This document shows, piece after piece, positions 1-12,016 of a stretch of DNA of 64,000 nucleotides (positions within the stretch are counted from its first letter, which is position 1; each line of letters begins with the position of its first letter). Under the pieces are notes generated by a model, which was not told the origin of the DNA, did no database searches, and worked only from the letters and a program-made list of their open reading frames with translations. The stretch is from Dirofilaria immitis. Lineage: Eukaryota; Nematoda; Chromadorea; Rhabditida; Onchocercidae. The stretch covers positions 3,409,501-3,473,500 of the forward strand of contig JAKNDB010000105.1 of assembly GCA_024305405.1 (NCBI GenBank). The letters are read 5' to 3'. A program made the position numbers and the translations under genes.

Positions 1-2080
1 TCTCATCCTGTTGACCGCTGAGTAATCGTGTGCTTTGATTGAGAACATTTATATATCTCTTCCCTTGAACTTACTGATCCCATGATTTCGGCGAGTTATT
101 TACAACACTTTTATCAATATACAACTATTTACATGCTTCGGCTTTCACCGACAAACAATCTTTGGCTGTTCTTTTCATATATTCTAAACAAGTGAACAAG
201 CATTATCTCCATTAAGCAATGCTGATGGGAGTTCTGTGGATATTTCGTATTCTTTCGAAAGTGGGCATACACAAAAGATTAAGAGCCATCTGTTTCTCCA
301 TAAGGAATGCCCTTCTGCTTGACCTCGACGAAGTTAAATTGTTCAACATTTGCATTCATCAGTGTTTGATCTCAACAGCTCTCAACGATAATATGTTTAT
401 AAGCAGAGAAAATTTACTTCAGTCTTGTTTTATATATTATTCAGGACAGAGTTTAGATATTTTGTTTAATAATAATTCTATTGTCTCCATGTATATTACC
501 TTCAGCGTTCTATGTCATAACAACTGAACGGGAACTTTTATCGTAAAATGTTTTTCTGCAATTATTGAGTAGAATTAAGACCGATATCCATTATTTATTC
601 TTGTCATAAAGCTATTCAGTTGATCCGATAATAATAAACATGATCTATTACACACAATTCCAAAAATAGTCTAAAAGATTAGCAAACTTCTCTTGTCTTG
701 TTAGTTGGTATATAATTTTCATACTTTTGATGGAAAATGGGTTGAGAGGGCAATCAAAAAAAAAAAAAAATAAGGTTTTAAAGCATTTTATGAAGAAGAA
801 ATCATATGAAAATAAATTATTATCTGAATGAAGAATTGAACTGCAGGGATCAGTTTTCCTTCACGCAATTATTCAGTCTATGATTTCGTTTGATTTGCAT
901 CTACTTCATACCATGAACCAGTGAATTAAACGCAACTTTATCTATACCAATTTTGCGAACTATGAGATATGATTCAAATTATTTTATACTAATAATCGGT
1001 AGAATCTTCCTTCTTATGTTCCAGAATGCTTATTTATAATGAAAGCTGAGATTTCTGATTTGAAAATACTTATCCACCCTTCAGAAGGATTCTACAGCTA
1101 TTTCAAATACTTTAAAGCAGAATTGTGACAAAAATTAAATGTACCCCATCTACGACAACAAAATGCAAGTGCTACTGTATATTTTCAAATCGTTTTGGCA
1201 TTCGCTTGAGAGAACATCACTTAAAAGTAATGCTATAATGCGTTGAGATTCAGACTCAGTCGCACTGATCGTATCATTTCAAATTACTGGAGAATACTCA
1301 TGATTTGCATCAAATGATATATATGTATATATACGTTTTTTAATTTAAAAATCTAATTTCCACTTTATATTTAAAGACAAATCAAATTACAGATGAGTAC
1401 GGTATACTGTTATTGTTTATTATTAATATCACTGCATATATCACCTAATCACTGCAAGTCTTATACAACGCAGAGTTTTGAGAATCGAAATGCTTCGCGA
1501 ATCGGATTAGAATATATTGCACTAGACATGAAATAATAAATAAGCATAGACATGAAGATTTTTCGATGTTCTTCAAAATATTCACCGGCCGAAATAAGGA
1601 TCAAGAAAATAAGATCATGTTTTGGTCACCAAATATAATTAATCACATGAGAAAAACAACAATCATTTGTCACTGCAACTAAAACCATCAGCAATCAAGG
1701 TATGTTGACCGATAGAAAATGTAAGCGACTTCATCAGATAATTATTAAAATGAAAAGAAATAAAGATTCTAATAAATGAATTGAACAAGTGGAATTCACC
1801 AAACAAAATAGTTTGTAACTTAAAAATGTCCTCAAACTCACTGAAAATTTTCAAAATTTTCAGCCTGCTTCTACTTTGAAAAGTATATAAAAATTAATTG
1901 AAAAATACTTTTACATGAATGTAAATATCAACATCACTAACTTCACATCTCTTCAATTATATTCTCAATATCTATGAAAAGGCAAAGACATAATGCTGGA
2001 AATTGATTTAAGATGATTAGGTCATTTTTGTGCATTTTGCAGCCACATAATGACATAGCATATTCAGAATCCGCGAACTG
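1..2080. other. Intergenic, no gene seen
   Basis: About 2.1 kb of AT-rich sequence with poly-A/T runs and a short AT microsatellite near 1317-1336. The longest open frame (219-527, +) has no family resemblance, no convincing splice signals and no biased composition, so I do not call it a gene. Confidence 0.5.
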
Positions 2081-3429
2081 TTACTTATATTCAGTGGAAG
2101 GTATCAGAACAGCACGTGGATAACGCCGAACAAGATCCTCCCAATGAACAAAAAAATTTCAGGAATGCGCAATTCATATAAAATCTTTCCAGTTAATGAC
2201 AATCTTTTTATTCGACATAAACTTTCAACATAAAATATTTGTACATTGCGCAATCGCAGCAAATCCAACAATGCTGAAACAAAACAAATTGGCAAACAAA
2301 CACCTGGTCCATTACAGAGTACTACATCGGGCCTGAAAACAAATACTATAGTTTATATGGATTATTATTCTCGTGTAACAAAAAATTTCAAAAATTTTGG
2401 TATTTATCACATTTTAAATATAGCTTCAAATTCGAATTCAAATTATAGCTATTTATTAAGTAATTAAAAAGTGTTTTTAAGTGTTTTTACAATTTGGAAA
2501 TGATAATGTAGTTAGTTTTTTTGAGGCTTAATTGAAAGCAAATTCTACTTTCGATTTCAGATCACCAAATTCGAAATGTTAATGTGAGAAGTAATTACCA
2601 TATTCCCAATTCTTCTATTTTCCCTAGTTTCTAAAACACTTCTTTATGAAAAATAAAGTGTTTTACCTTACTCGCCATACCAAGAATAAGCTTTCAAAGC
2701 AGGCCCAAATCGTTGTGAATAATGAAGTAATATAGTTCTGTTTCACTTTCCGACTTCTGCTTATTCGTTCTATCCAAAAGTTTCTCAAGCCTCGTGATTT
2801 TTCAAATTCAATTATCTTAAATACTGTTGATAATTAAACAACTGTTTTTGCATAAAGTCTCAGTAAAGTTTACAATACAAAAACACACCAATAAACTATT
2901 TTTTGGATACTTCCTAATGCTGTAAAAAATTTAAATTCATTTCTCAAATATTTTCTATACACTTTACCTTTCGTTCGCTTAATTTGTCAGTATCAGAAAC
3001 GATATATATATAATAACCAAATTGTTTTTTAAAAGCAGATATTATAGCCAGTAATTCAGCAGTATGTCCACCTGAAACGTATATACGATGTACTAAATTC
3101 AAAATTCTCAGATTGAAAATAAGTCACGCTATTCCGGAAAATCAAGTAGATTTGAAGAGATCCGAATATCTCAGATAAAAGTTGACTAGTCACTAAAAAA
3201 TTTTAAGTCGAGGAAAAGCCTAAAATATTTCACATTATGCCCATCTAATAAGAAATTTAAAGCACATGCAATCTGAAATAAAGTTATTACCAGATCCAGC
3301 TACGCAACATATTCGCACTAACGTTGATTGACGCTTCTTTTTAGCCATCATCTCATTTACGTATAAGTGACGCTTGACATATTGCATGTAAAGGAGAACA
3401 AGTGCTAATAACAACACCACCACCAACAC
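2081..3429 (-). CDS. alg-14: ALG14, ER anchor subunit of UDP-GlcNAc transferase
   Basis: ALG14 holds the catalytic subunit ALG13 at the cytosolic face of the ER and together they add the second GlcNAc of the dolichol-linked N-glycan precursor. Exons read: 3291-3429, 2968-3071, 2667-2815 and 2081-2332. The first exon gives an N-terminal membrane segment (VLLLALVLLYMQ) and CCVAGSG, joined in phase to GGHTAELLAII, the family's VAGSGGHTxE signature. Exon 3 has RISRSRKVKQNY. Exon 4 has PDVVLCNGPGVCLPIC and YVESLCRIKRLSLTGKILYE, both diagnostic; the protein ends PRAVLIPSTEYK. The frame breaks by one base in the T7 run (+ strand 2150-2156): an eighth T restores FFVHWEDLVRRYP. No ATG lies in frame in exon 1 upstream of the membrane segment, so a small 5' exon is missing; ATG AGA G near 3475 would fit the phase, but its intron would be only 32 nt. 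Family assignment is firm; the start is not. Confidence 0.88.
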
Positions 3430-4422
3430 ATTAGCTGCACAAATATTCCCTCAGCGTGAAATAGACCTCTCATACTGCCACTCATTTCTTCCACGGTAGC
3501 GTATCTAGGGAAAGAAGGACGCTTTGCAACCGAACATCCCAGACACATAGCCCCTTATGATAATACATGTCACTTCAAATTGTTATCAGATCTTTATTGG
3601 ATCGAAATAAGTTGAATTCATTAAATAGCAACATACACTCATAATTTAATATTTGAGATATGTAAACATCCATTTATATATTTAAAAAACACATTTTACT
3701 TTTTGATTTTTTTATAATTCCTACAAATCACATATAATCTGATTCTTCAAATTTCGAGTTAATAATATTCTCAAATCTTCCGTAATTTTTGAAGGAATTC
3801 AATTTAAGTTAAACATTGGGTGGAATTTTCCATGAGATTTTGATGGAAATCGACTTTTCTTCTGCGCTTCACATTTCGATCAGTTTCATAAAAAGATAAA
3901 TGAAATTGACAATACATACGATGATTACAAATATTGCGATTATAGACTGCAACGATAAATGATTACCAAACATTTTGTATGCAACCAACAAGCAATGATC
4001 ACGTAATGCTTGTGAAGCTTTTCGCGTGGACCCCTGAAATTGAAATTGATTTCAAATACTGCTACTTGGTATTCTAAATCTTTAACTTAAAAAGCCTTTC
4101 ATTGATATTTTTGAACTACGAAATTTACCAATTTAATCAGTAATACTTATCCATCCCTCAAGAATGATAATAGTACAATATGATTCATAAGCACACCTAA
4201 TAGCGTAACAAAGAATATCACTTCTATCTCCGATATTAATCCTTGAAATATTGTGCAATATAATATATGCATGGACACCTGCAACAGCAACTGTCTAAGG
4301 ATCATTTATAGAGTTCAATTCATCGGGTTCTCAATTACTTGATCAGCGTGCCTTTACAACGGTTTCTCATAAGTCTAAGCTTTCCAGTCTTATTCGATTC
4401 CAATTCAAAATCTTTCAGGAAA
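3430..4422. other. Intergenic, no gene seen
   Basis: AT-rich sequence upstream of ALG14. It should hold the ALG14 promoter and its missing first exon (a candidate ATG lies near 3475 on the minus strand). Nothing else is recognisable. Confidence 0.4.
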
Positions 4423-5574
4423 TCATTCTACTAAATTTATTTTTGAATTAAGTTCATCTTTTGAACCTTTTCTGAACAGAATACCTGTGATGCAAGCATA
4501 AATTAGTGTAACAAAGGAGATGATTCCATCGACGATCATTGTTCGACAAAACGACACTTTAGAAAAGAAAATGATTAACAAATAAATGCTTTTCGGGAAA
4601 AATATCATCAAGCCAATAGCTATTGTTACAGGTGAATAAAGTAGACGGATGGAAAGCATCTGAAATGGCTCATCGTTGAAAATAAATCGCAACAAATCGC
4701 ATAATCTTTCTTTTCAATTTTCTTCTTTCTTCTTTAAATGCTAGAAAAGTATTTCCATCTTTTGAATTTTTTTTTTTTTTGATTTATGTAATTAAAAAAA
4801 TCCCATCATAAATCGAATTATCGTTTATTTCTGTTTCGCTGATATAAGTGATCTCAGTGGTAATTAATATAAAAAATGGCGTTATTAATAGGTTAATTCG
4901 ACTAGTTTGATAAGGTTTTGCGTTATTTTCTAAAAACAAAGAGAAAAAAAACAATTAGAAAGACGATTAAAAGAATTAAAACTGATATATCTATGCAAAA
5001 ACAGAATTTAATGTTATAAAAATTGATTAATTAATTCATTTTTTAAGATTCCAAAACTTTGTTTTTGATTTGGAAGACATGCATAATTGGCTTTGGATAC
5101 TCGAGGAAAAATGTTCATTGAGTATCCAAAAAAGAAAAATATTTACTTGATTACGGTAAAGTCGAAATTCGGAGACAGTTAATTTCACATAGCTATCAGG
5201 CCATATGTCACCATAATGATTGAACCGAATACTGAGAAACATACCCAAATCTATCAGGCCACATGCAAGAAAAAGCTATAATTATTGCACGGATAATCGC
5301 TTTCACGGACATGTATTCCTGTTTTAAAATTATGGGATTTTTTGAATCTCTTGCTAGAAGTACAAGGCAATAAGAATGCTCGATATGTATGAAGAAGAAA
5401 GTTGATATCAAAGATCGAGTAATACATCATTTCTAATGTTATACAGAGGATAATTACATGCAGAATAGCGATCATCATTAAACCGTTTCCACCTTTTTGT
5501 TTCCTCTTGTTTCGTATCGCCAATTTTGGCGCATTGAGAAAAGAATTCTGGAATACGGGGATTTGTAACATCAA
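4423..5574 (-). CDS. Possible multi-pass membrane protein, fragments
   Basis: Three minus-strand open blocks (5254-5574, 5208-5411, 4423-4695) carry several hydrophobic helices separated by basic loops, for example MMIAILHVIILCITLEMMYY, MSVKAIIRAIIIAFSCMW and MIVDGIISFVTLIYACI. The first two blocks overlap in different frames, and one base would join them, in keeping with the indels seen in neighbouring genes. The layout suits a 7TM or other polytopic protein on the same strand as ALG14 and TMEM86. I do not recognise the family, and neither start nor end is resolved. It could be a decayed chemoreceptor or a real gene broken by assembly errors. Confidence 0.3.
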
Positions 5575-6590
5575 CTTAGAAATCTTCTCTCAAGTCTAAG
5601 ATATGCTTCCACACAAGATTATATAAACTTTTCACAACTGCAGACAGTGTCCTTCTAACGACATATGCTTAAGGATATCTTGAATACTTTACGTGACATA
5701 GTTATACAAATATATCCTGAGAGGAAGATCCTATCAAAGATAATCTGACAGGTGTTTCAAAGCAGAAAGCACTGCATGCATAGGTGGTTTACCTACTTCT
5801 GCTTTGGTTTCGATAGTTATGATATTTCCTTCATTCATTGTATCGTGCATTTGTGATTGATTTGGAGATTTTTTGTTTGACTCTGTAAAATTTGGCTAGC
5901 CATGAGGAAAACTGAATCACCGCTTCAATCAACATCAAATAGAAAAATTAACAACAAATCGCAATCTAATGTCTCACATAGAAAAATTTGCATTCGATTA
6001 AATTTGAGTTTGGATTTTAAAAATATTGAAAATAAAATCTAATATATATTCTTAAGATGGGTTTATAAATTTGATAATGATAATGGATGCATTATGCATG
6101 TAAATTTGTAGCATTTTACGATTCTGAAGGTATTTTTCGAGATGTCAAAAACCAATAACACTTTTTTTTCTTCAAACAATTTGTATAACATACGTATATT
6201 TAGCGTTACGTTCAAGTAAATTATTTCACAAAGATATTCAGATAGTATGTATATATATACATATATATTTTTGCAGAATACTCAATTATATTAAAGCTTG
6301 ATTAAAATATTAAAGATACTTGGGATCTGTTAATGGCGAAACTTCTAGTTGGAAATTTTTGCAATGTATGAAAGATCCAATCCTTTAGCATATCTCGACC
6401 TCCAGCAAAATTTAGTTTAACAGTATAAAATTTAAGAATATTGTGGTTTTTAAAAACATTTTTCAATGAATAATCTTCTGACTTCATGCAAATAATTTTT
6501 TAATGGATTCCAAATTTCTGCGATTTCAATCGAATTAAATATTGCGTGTAATAATGATATGTAATACTGTAGGGACAATATCACAAAACA
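5575..6590. other. Intergenic, no gene seen
   Basis: AT-rich spacer with a palindromic TA-rich microsatellite around 6245-6270. The minus-strand frame at 6302-6487 has no family resemblance. Nothing else is supported. Confidence 0.4.
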
Positions 6591-8084
6591 TCAGAAGGCT
6601 CGCGCATTTGCAATGAACAACAACGGTTGACCGACATAAAATAGTAAGGTACTTAAGTAATTGGATCTGTCGATGCGATTTCCAAATCGGTTCAATAAAA
6701 ACAAACTGGCACAAACCATAAACAATAGCAAACCCAAAATCGTAGTAACGCGGCCTGAAAAAAAAAAGAATCGTTTGAAAATGATTGCATCGATCAGAAA
6801 AATTAAACTTTCCTTCTTTGCTATTAAAAGAAACAAATGATTTAAAGTATTATTTAACGATGAAAATGATCGGATTTTCCGCGATATTGGATTAAAATAT
6901 AAGGCAAATCCACGGTAAAAAAAAAAAATAAAAACAATAAAGCTTTTTATGTCACACGTCAGATATTTTTGAAATTCGATAGAATAATTACGAAATAGTA
7001 TTTGGCTTTGGTTCTAAACTAACTTCCTTCTTTAGCCCTCTTCTCATTTCATTTTTTAAACCTGATTCCCTAACTATAAATGTATGCAGAGAACATTTTC
7101 GAAATTAATTGATAGCCTATTGAAAAAAAGCAAAACTGCAATCCAAAAGATAGCCAGCACTACATGATACTAAACAGTTTTCATCATTTCGAATTTCATA
7201 CCCTATAGAAACTAAAAAAGTCTAAAATAGTTTCAAAATCGCAAACTTGTTGTTCAACATTTCCTCGTTTAGATCCGTAATGCCAAATAGATCCAGATGA
7301 AATCAAAGAGATAGCAAGTGTTATAAGGAGAAGGGAAAAGTTAAGGACCAGGATCGGTATGGACCAGAATAAATCGACGAAACAAAATAAAGGAAAGCGA
7401 TAACATAAATTGTTATCACTACAGCACATCCACGCCATAATCGTTGCATAGACAAAGTGAAAGATAATATGTATAAAATATGTGCGGTTGTAAATAGGGC
7501 GCAAACAGTTTGCAAATTATTACGCCATTGCAATGAATACAAATATACGCCGACAGCTAAAAGAAGCCTTTATATAATTTGGACGGTTTAAAGTAAGAGG
7601 ATAAGGTCGAATAAGGCCGATCCTCAGGAAAGGTAGTTTGGCAATGTAAAATTAAATGATGTGGATGGATGGAATAGTTTGATCTTCTAATCAATTCCTA
7701 AGAGAATTTTGATCTAACTTAGTACTTCTTAGTTGATGTTTTATGCAATAAAATACATGTTTTTCATTTTTTTCTAATTTATTATCTATCATAGTTTAAC
7801 AGACTTCAATTCAAAATTTAGTTTTATTACCTTAAATCTGATTTCTGATTAACTTTTATAACTAAGTTGTACTTACCAAGAATAAGAAATGTTAAAAATG
7901 TGAATAGTTTGATTGTTCCTTTCACCCGCAATGTTAACGTAAGTAGAGTCAAGGAAAAAGTTGGCACGCTATTTAGAAATGGAGCTTCACGATGGAATCC
8001 ATCTGTTCCAATGTAAAGTAAACCACAGAGACCACCGTATATAGCTATCACTTTCACCAAATTCAATAGTGGCAAATCGAACAT
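6591..8084 (-). CDS. TMEM86/YhhN-family lysoplasmalogenase-like membrane protein
   Basis: The family hydrolyses the vinyl-ether bond of lysoplasmalogens in ER or endosomal membranes and has about eight membrane helices. Exon 1 (7877-8084) starts at ATG 8084 and gives LVKVIAIYGGLCGLLYIG and SVPTFSLTLLTL. Its donor is GTAAGT, and the codon G|CT continues into exon 2 (from 7556) as LILAVGVYLYSLQ then TVCALFTTAHILYILSFTLS, matching the family's TH-x-FY-x-S-x-F region. The last exon (6591-6754) gives GLLLFMVCASLFLLNRFGNR and TLLFYVGQPLLFIANARAF, the typical YYxxQ-type final helix. In exon 2 the frame shifts by one base near 7355-7365; one extra C in GGTCCATACC would restore PIPILVLNFSLLLITLAISL. 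The exon 2 donor (about 7233-7250) is also out of phase by one base with the last exon. C. elegans-type orthologues are short like this one. Function is inferred from the family. Confidence 0.75.
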
Positions 8085-11000
8085 TTCTATAATTGAAATA
8101 TTTACGATGGATATAAAAGTTTCTATAACATTTTTAAATGTCTTCTAAACATTGCAAAGATTACAGAACGCTTTAAAAAAAAGTCATTTATCAACTGATT
8201 ATAACGTTTTAATCATGAGAATTGAGTGTAATGATATGAGCGCTTTAACTACGACTAGACGAATGAAACAAAAATTCCTATTATTTCTATTTTTGGCAAA
8301 TATACTGAGATATTCGTTTTTGAAAAGCAACAAGCCATCCCATTTCACTATTATTTTTCCACCTCTATCTTGTTTATATCGATAACGTCGTCAAATAATG
8401 AAGATATTTGAAGAGCAGAGCTAGATATCATTAGAGAGACGAAAAGCTAACTGAAACTGAAGCAGAAAATCAGCATCAATCCATGATGAAAAAACTTCCT
8501 CTATAATTCTAGCCAGATAATCAGAGACATTGAATTTAACAAAAAAAATATCAAAGATTACGAATTCAACAAATATAAATTTCAGTTTTTCTTAGAATTA
8601 TTCATATAATTTGTATTAATTAAAAAAGGAATAATTCCATAAATGATGTTTCCTGAGATTTTATGCATAAAACGATATAGCTTTTCAATAGTATCTTTAA
8701 TGACAACAAATATTGTATAATTTTTTTTTATCTTTTATACTTTCGAAAGAAGCATTAGAGTAGAAAAAAAGGAAAAAAGGATAGTGAATAAATAAATGAG
8801 CCATCGGGAAAATATATGTGCTAATAATATTTATCAAAAATTTGAAAGAAAACAGTGAAGTAAAAAGCACAATATAATGTACATATAATAATTTTATACT
8901 AACAATCATCGCGACATTAACACTACTCAATTTTATTTTAACATCAATTTCTTTAAATGTAATTTCTTATATTCCTTTGCTGAAGATACTTATATTCTGA
9001 AAGATTTTAAAAGATATTAGTATCAAATTAATGTGAACTTATGAGAGCAAAAATGTATGATAAATTTAAAATTTGAATCGAAATTTGATTATTGCACTGT
9101 ATTGTTATTGGATCTACTAAAATTTAAGGAAAGATAAACTAAACCGATGCGTAGGATATAATTGTAATGAAAAACATAGTAACGAAATAAGAGACAGCAA
9201 CGAATTTCGTGCATCAAAATATAATTTTGAAAAATTTAAGAATGTTTGTCCTATCAGACATATATCGAAGATAGAGTATGTAAAAATTTTGAAATTAGAG
9301 GTGGGAAAACATAGAGTGAGAGAGAGCAAGAGATTAAGCGGTAGCAACGGTTGAGTAATGTCAACTCAAATATTGTCAACTTATGATTTCATTGATCGAA
9401 CCAAAAATAGAATTGAATTTACAAACATTTATGATATGTGCATTTACCGATTCAGTTAATCAGTAACATTCAAATTAGTTATATTTTTTTAAATCCAGTT
9501 TTATTTCCAAATAAATGTTTAAAGTACAAGTTGACATGGGTAGAACTCTCCCATAAATTCAAATTATTTCTGAAACTCAGTTTAATTTCTAAACTAAGCT
9601 TGGCTAAAAAAGCCAAAATGAATTTTGTGAAAGATCTATCTGATATTGATTAAGTAACGAAATATATGCTAGAAATTCCGATAAAAATTATCATGCACTC
9701 CATGTGCAATCGTAACATAATTTCTTATTTTATTAGGTGTTCCCGGTATATACCTCATTACCTAATCATTATCAAATAGATTCTTCATAAATGAAGAATA
9801 CGTTTTACTCGGAAATAATCAGTTAACCAATCTAAAAAAGTCAGGTGTCGACAAGTATTTTTGATCCGGGAAATAATGAAAAAATTGACATATCAAAATC
9901 TCCATATCGATTGGTGATTGTTTTGTAACAGTGGTAGTTTGGATAGAAGATGGATGCGGCAATTAATTAAAAATATAATTTGCATATATGTTGAAAATTT
10001 AAAAGTCCAATGTGGAAAATCGCTTGTAGTAAGTGATTGAGAGAGTAATTTTTCCTTTTACGAAACTTCAAAATGGATCGAAGGTTTTAGTTTAATAAAT
10101 TAGACATTTTTGCTTTTATTTTTACTTTATCACATTTATTCTTAAAAGCATTAAAAGAAAAAGTTTAATAGAACTACTGAATGAATAATATTAACAAAAA
10201 TTTATGAATTCATCTTAACTATAAATGGTTATGTAACAAAAAAATTTCTCACAAAGGAAATTTAGATGCGATGTACCACATTTGCATACTTTCTAATAGC
10301 TTATTGCTTAAAATAGCTAACAAATTTAATTAAATCTTAATAAAAGTTTTAAAATGATATTAACATGACATACTTTGTAAAAATATATAAATTAGTGCAA
10401 GTGTAAGCCTACGATTCGCTAAATTTTTAATTCAAATCTATTTTTGAAAAATGGTTGGATAATAATATTGTGTTGCTGTAGATTAATGATGAATACATCC
10501 GCGAATGGTAGGAAAAATTCAGCAAATATCTAATCGAAAAAGATAGATAGAAACTGCAACGAAGTAACTTCTATTTCTGTAAAGCAGAAACTGGTTCTAT
10601 GTTCAAATTTCCTATTGAATTTATGGTGGCTCATTCTCAGCTAATTTCATACTTTGTCAAATTATATCTATAATTCATTTCCGCCTTTTGGAAGCAGATA
10701 ATGAACTAAAAATTAGCAAACAAAACAGGATACCTTGAAAGCTGATGATATGATCCGAAATAATAAATGACAATTTCTGTTTTGTCAGTAAGAAATCCAA
10801 ATATTTGCTTAAGTCTGCAATAAGGACAAAATTTTTTAATTTTCGAAAATTTTTTAACTTCAGAAAATTATTAAATTTGAAGTGAAATAGTTGAATGTTA
10901 TCTATGCCAATAAATATATTAAATCGATTTATAAATAAAAGTGCATCTGAGTAACTGAATAAGGGTTTCTTGTCCTTTCATTAATTTTACACTTCATTTT

Positions 11001-12016
11001 CCAAAAGTTTTTTACATTAAACATGTTTATAATATAACTGAGACAAGAAAATCTCTTATATGATTATCATTGCGAGAATCTGAAGACAACTGTTGTCTGA
11101 AATGCATGATTGTTAAGAATAAGAATCAGTAACTGGAATAGACAATTCAAAAATGATTGTAAGAAAGACTATTATTTAATAGAAATATCATTTTGCTGAT
11201 AAACCCATCAATGGATGAATTAGCGGTTTATGAACATTTTGAAAAAACATGGTCAGTTTATTTTTTTATTTTTATAAATTCATTACAAACTTAAGCACCG
11301 AATCAATTTCTAATTTATAGAATATACAATTTTTTTTATATTAAAATTTATGGCCTTTCCTATGAAAATATTTGTTTAATCTTTTCGAATCATGTATTTC
11401 CGTTCAATCAGTATAGATAATGGCATTTAAACATAACGAACTTGTGGGACCGGAATAAATGAAGAAAAGGAAAAACAGCCGGTAGTTGATACTTTTCCAA
11501 GATTGCTCTCAGCAACAGGGAAAACAGAATTTTAATTTTTTTTCCTGAATAAATCTAAAAATTTTCGAAAAGAATACAGTTTAATACAGTGATTAAAATT
11601 TGATTTCCAGAATTTTTGAGCTTAGACTTAATATTATCTTTGATTTTGAATCCATAAAAGTTCATGTTCCGTGATATTAAAAAATTTTTGCAAATATCTT
11701 GTTTTTTCTTTAAACGTTCTGGTTTTAACCCGTTGTAAAGCTTAGAAAAATTTTGTACTGTGAGATAAAGGAGATGTGGAAAGTCTGACTTTAGGCTTAA
11801 AATGTGTAATTTGGCATGCCTAGTACTCCATTCCCTTGTGCCTAATATCGATGATTAACTTCAGGAATCAAATTGAATCATCTTCCCTTGTACGATGAGA
11901 TATTGGATTTGCATTGTGACCGCGCATTTTCAATTTTGAAAATTGTGATGGGAATTTTAAACTAACTTAGCGCTAATCAAATCAATAGTGGAGTGTATGC
12001 CGGATGTCAAGGATCA
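8085..12016. other. Large intergenic stretch, no gene seen
   Basis: Nearly 4 kb of AT-rich sequence separates the divergent TMEM86-like and CDT2 genes. Hydrophobic-looking frames at 8697-8930 and 9117-9347 (-) are made of T-rich codons and lack splice or family support. Promoters of both genes are expected here, but I recognise no specific elements. Confidence 0.45.

Noticed and set aside
219..527. 102-codon plus-strand open frame
   Set aside because: No family resemblance, no splice context, composition like random AT-rich sequence.
1317..6270. AT microsatellites as possible regulatory palindromes
   Set aside because: Simple TA repeats are common in this base composition and carry no specific signal.
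8697..9347. Two hydrophobic minus-strand frames
   Set aside because: Hydrophobicity comes from T-rich codons of poly-purine plus-strand DNA; no splice or family support.
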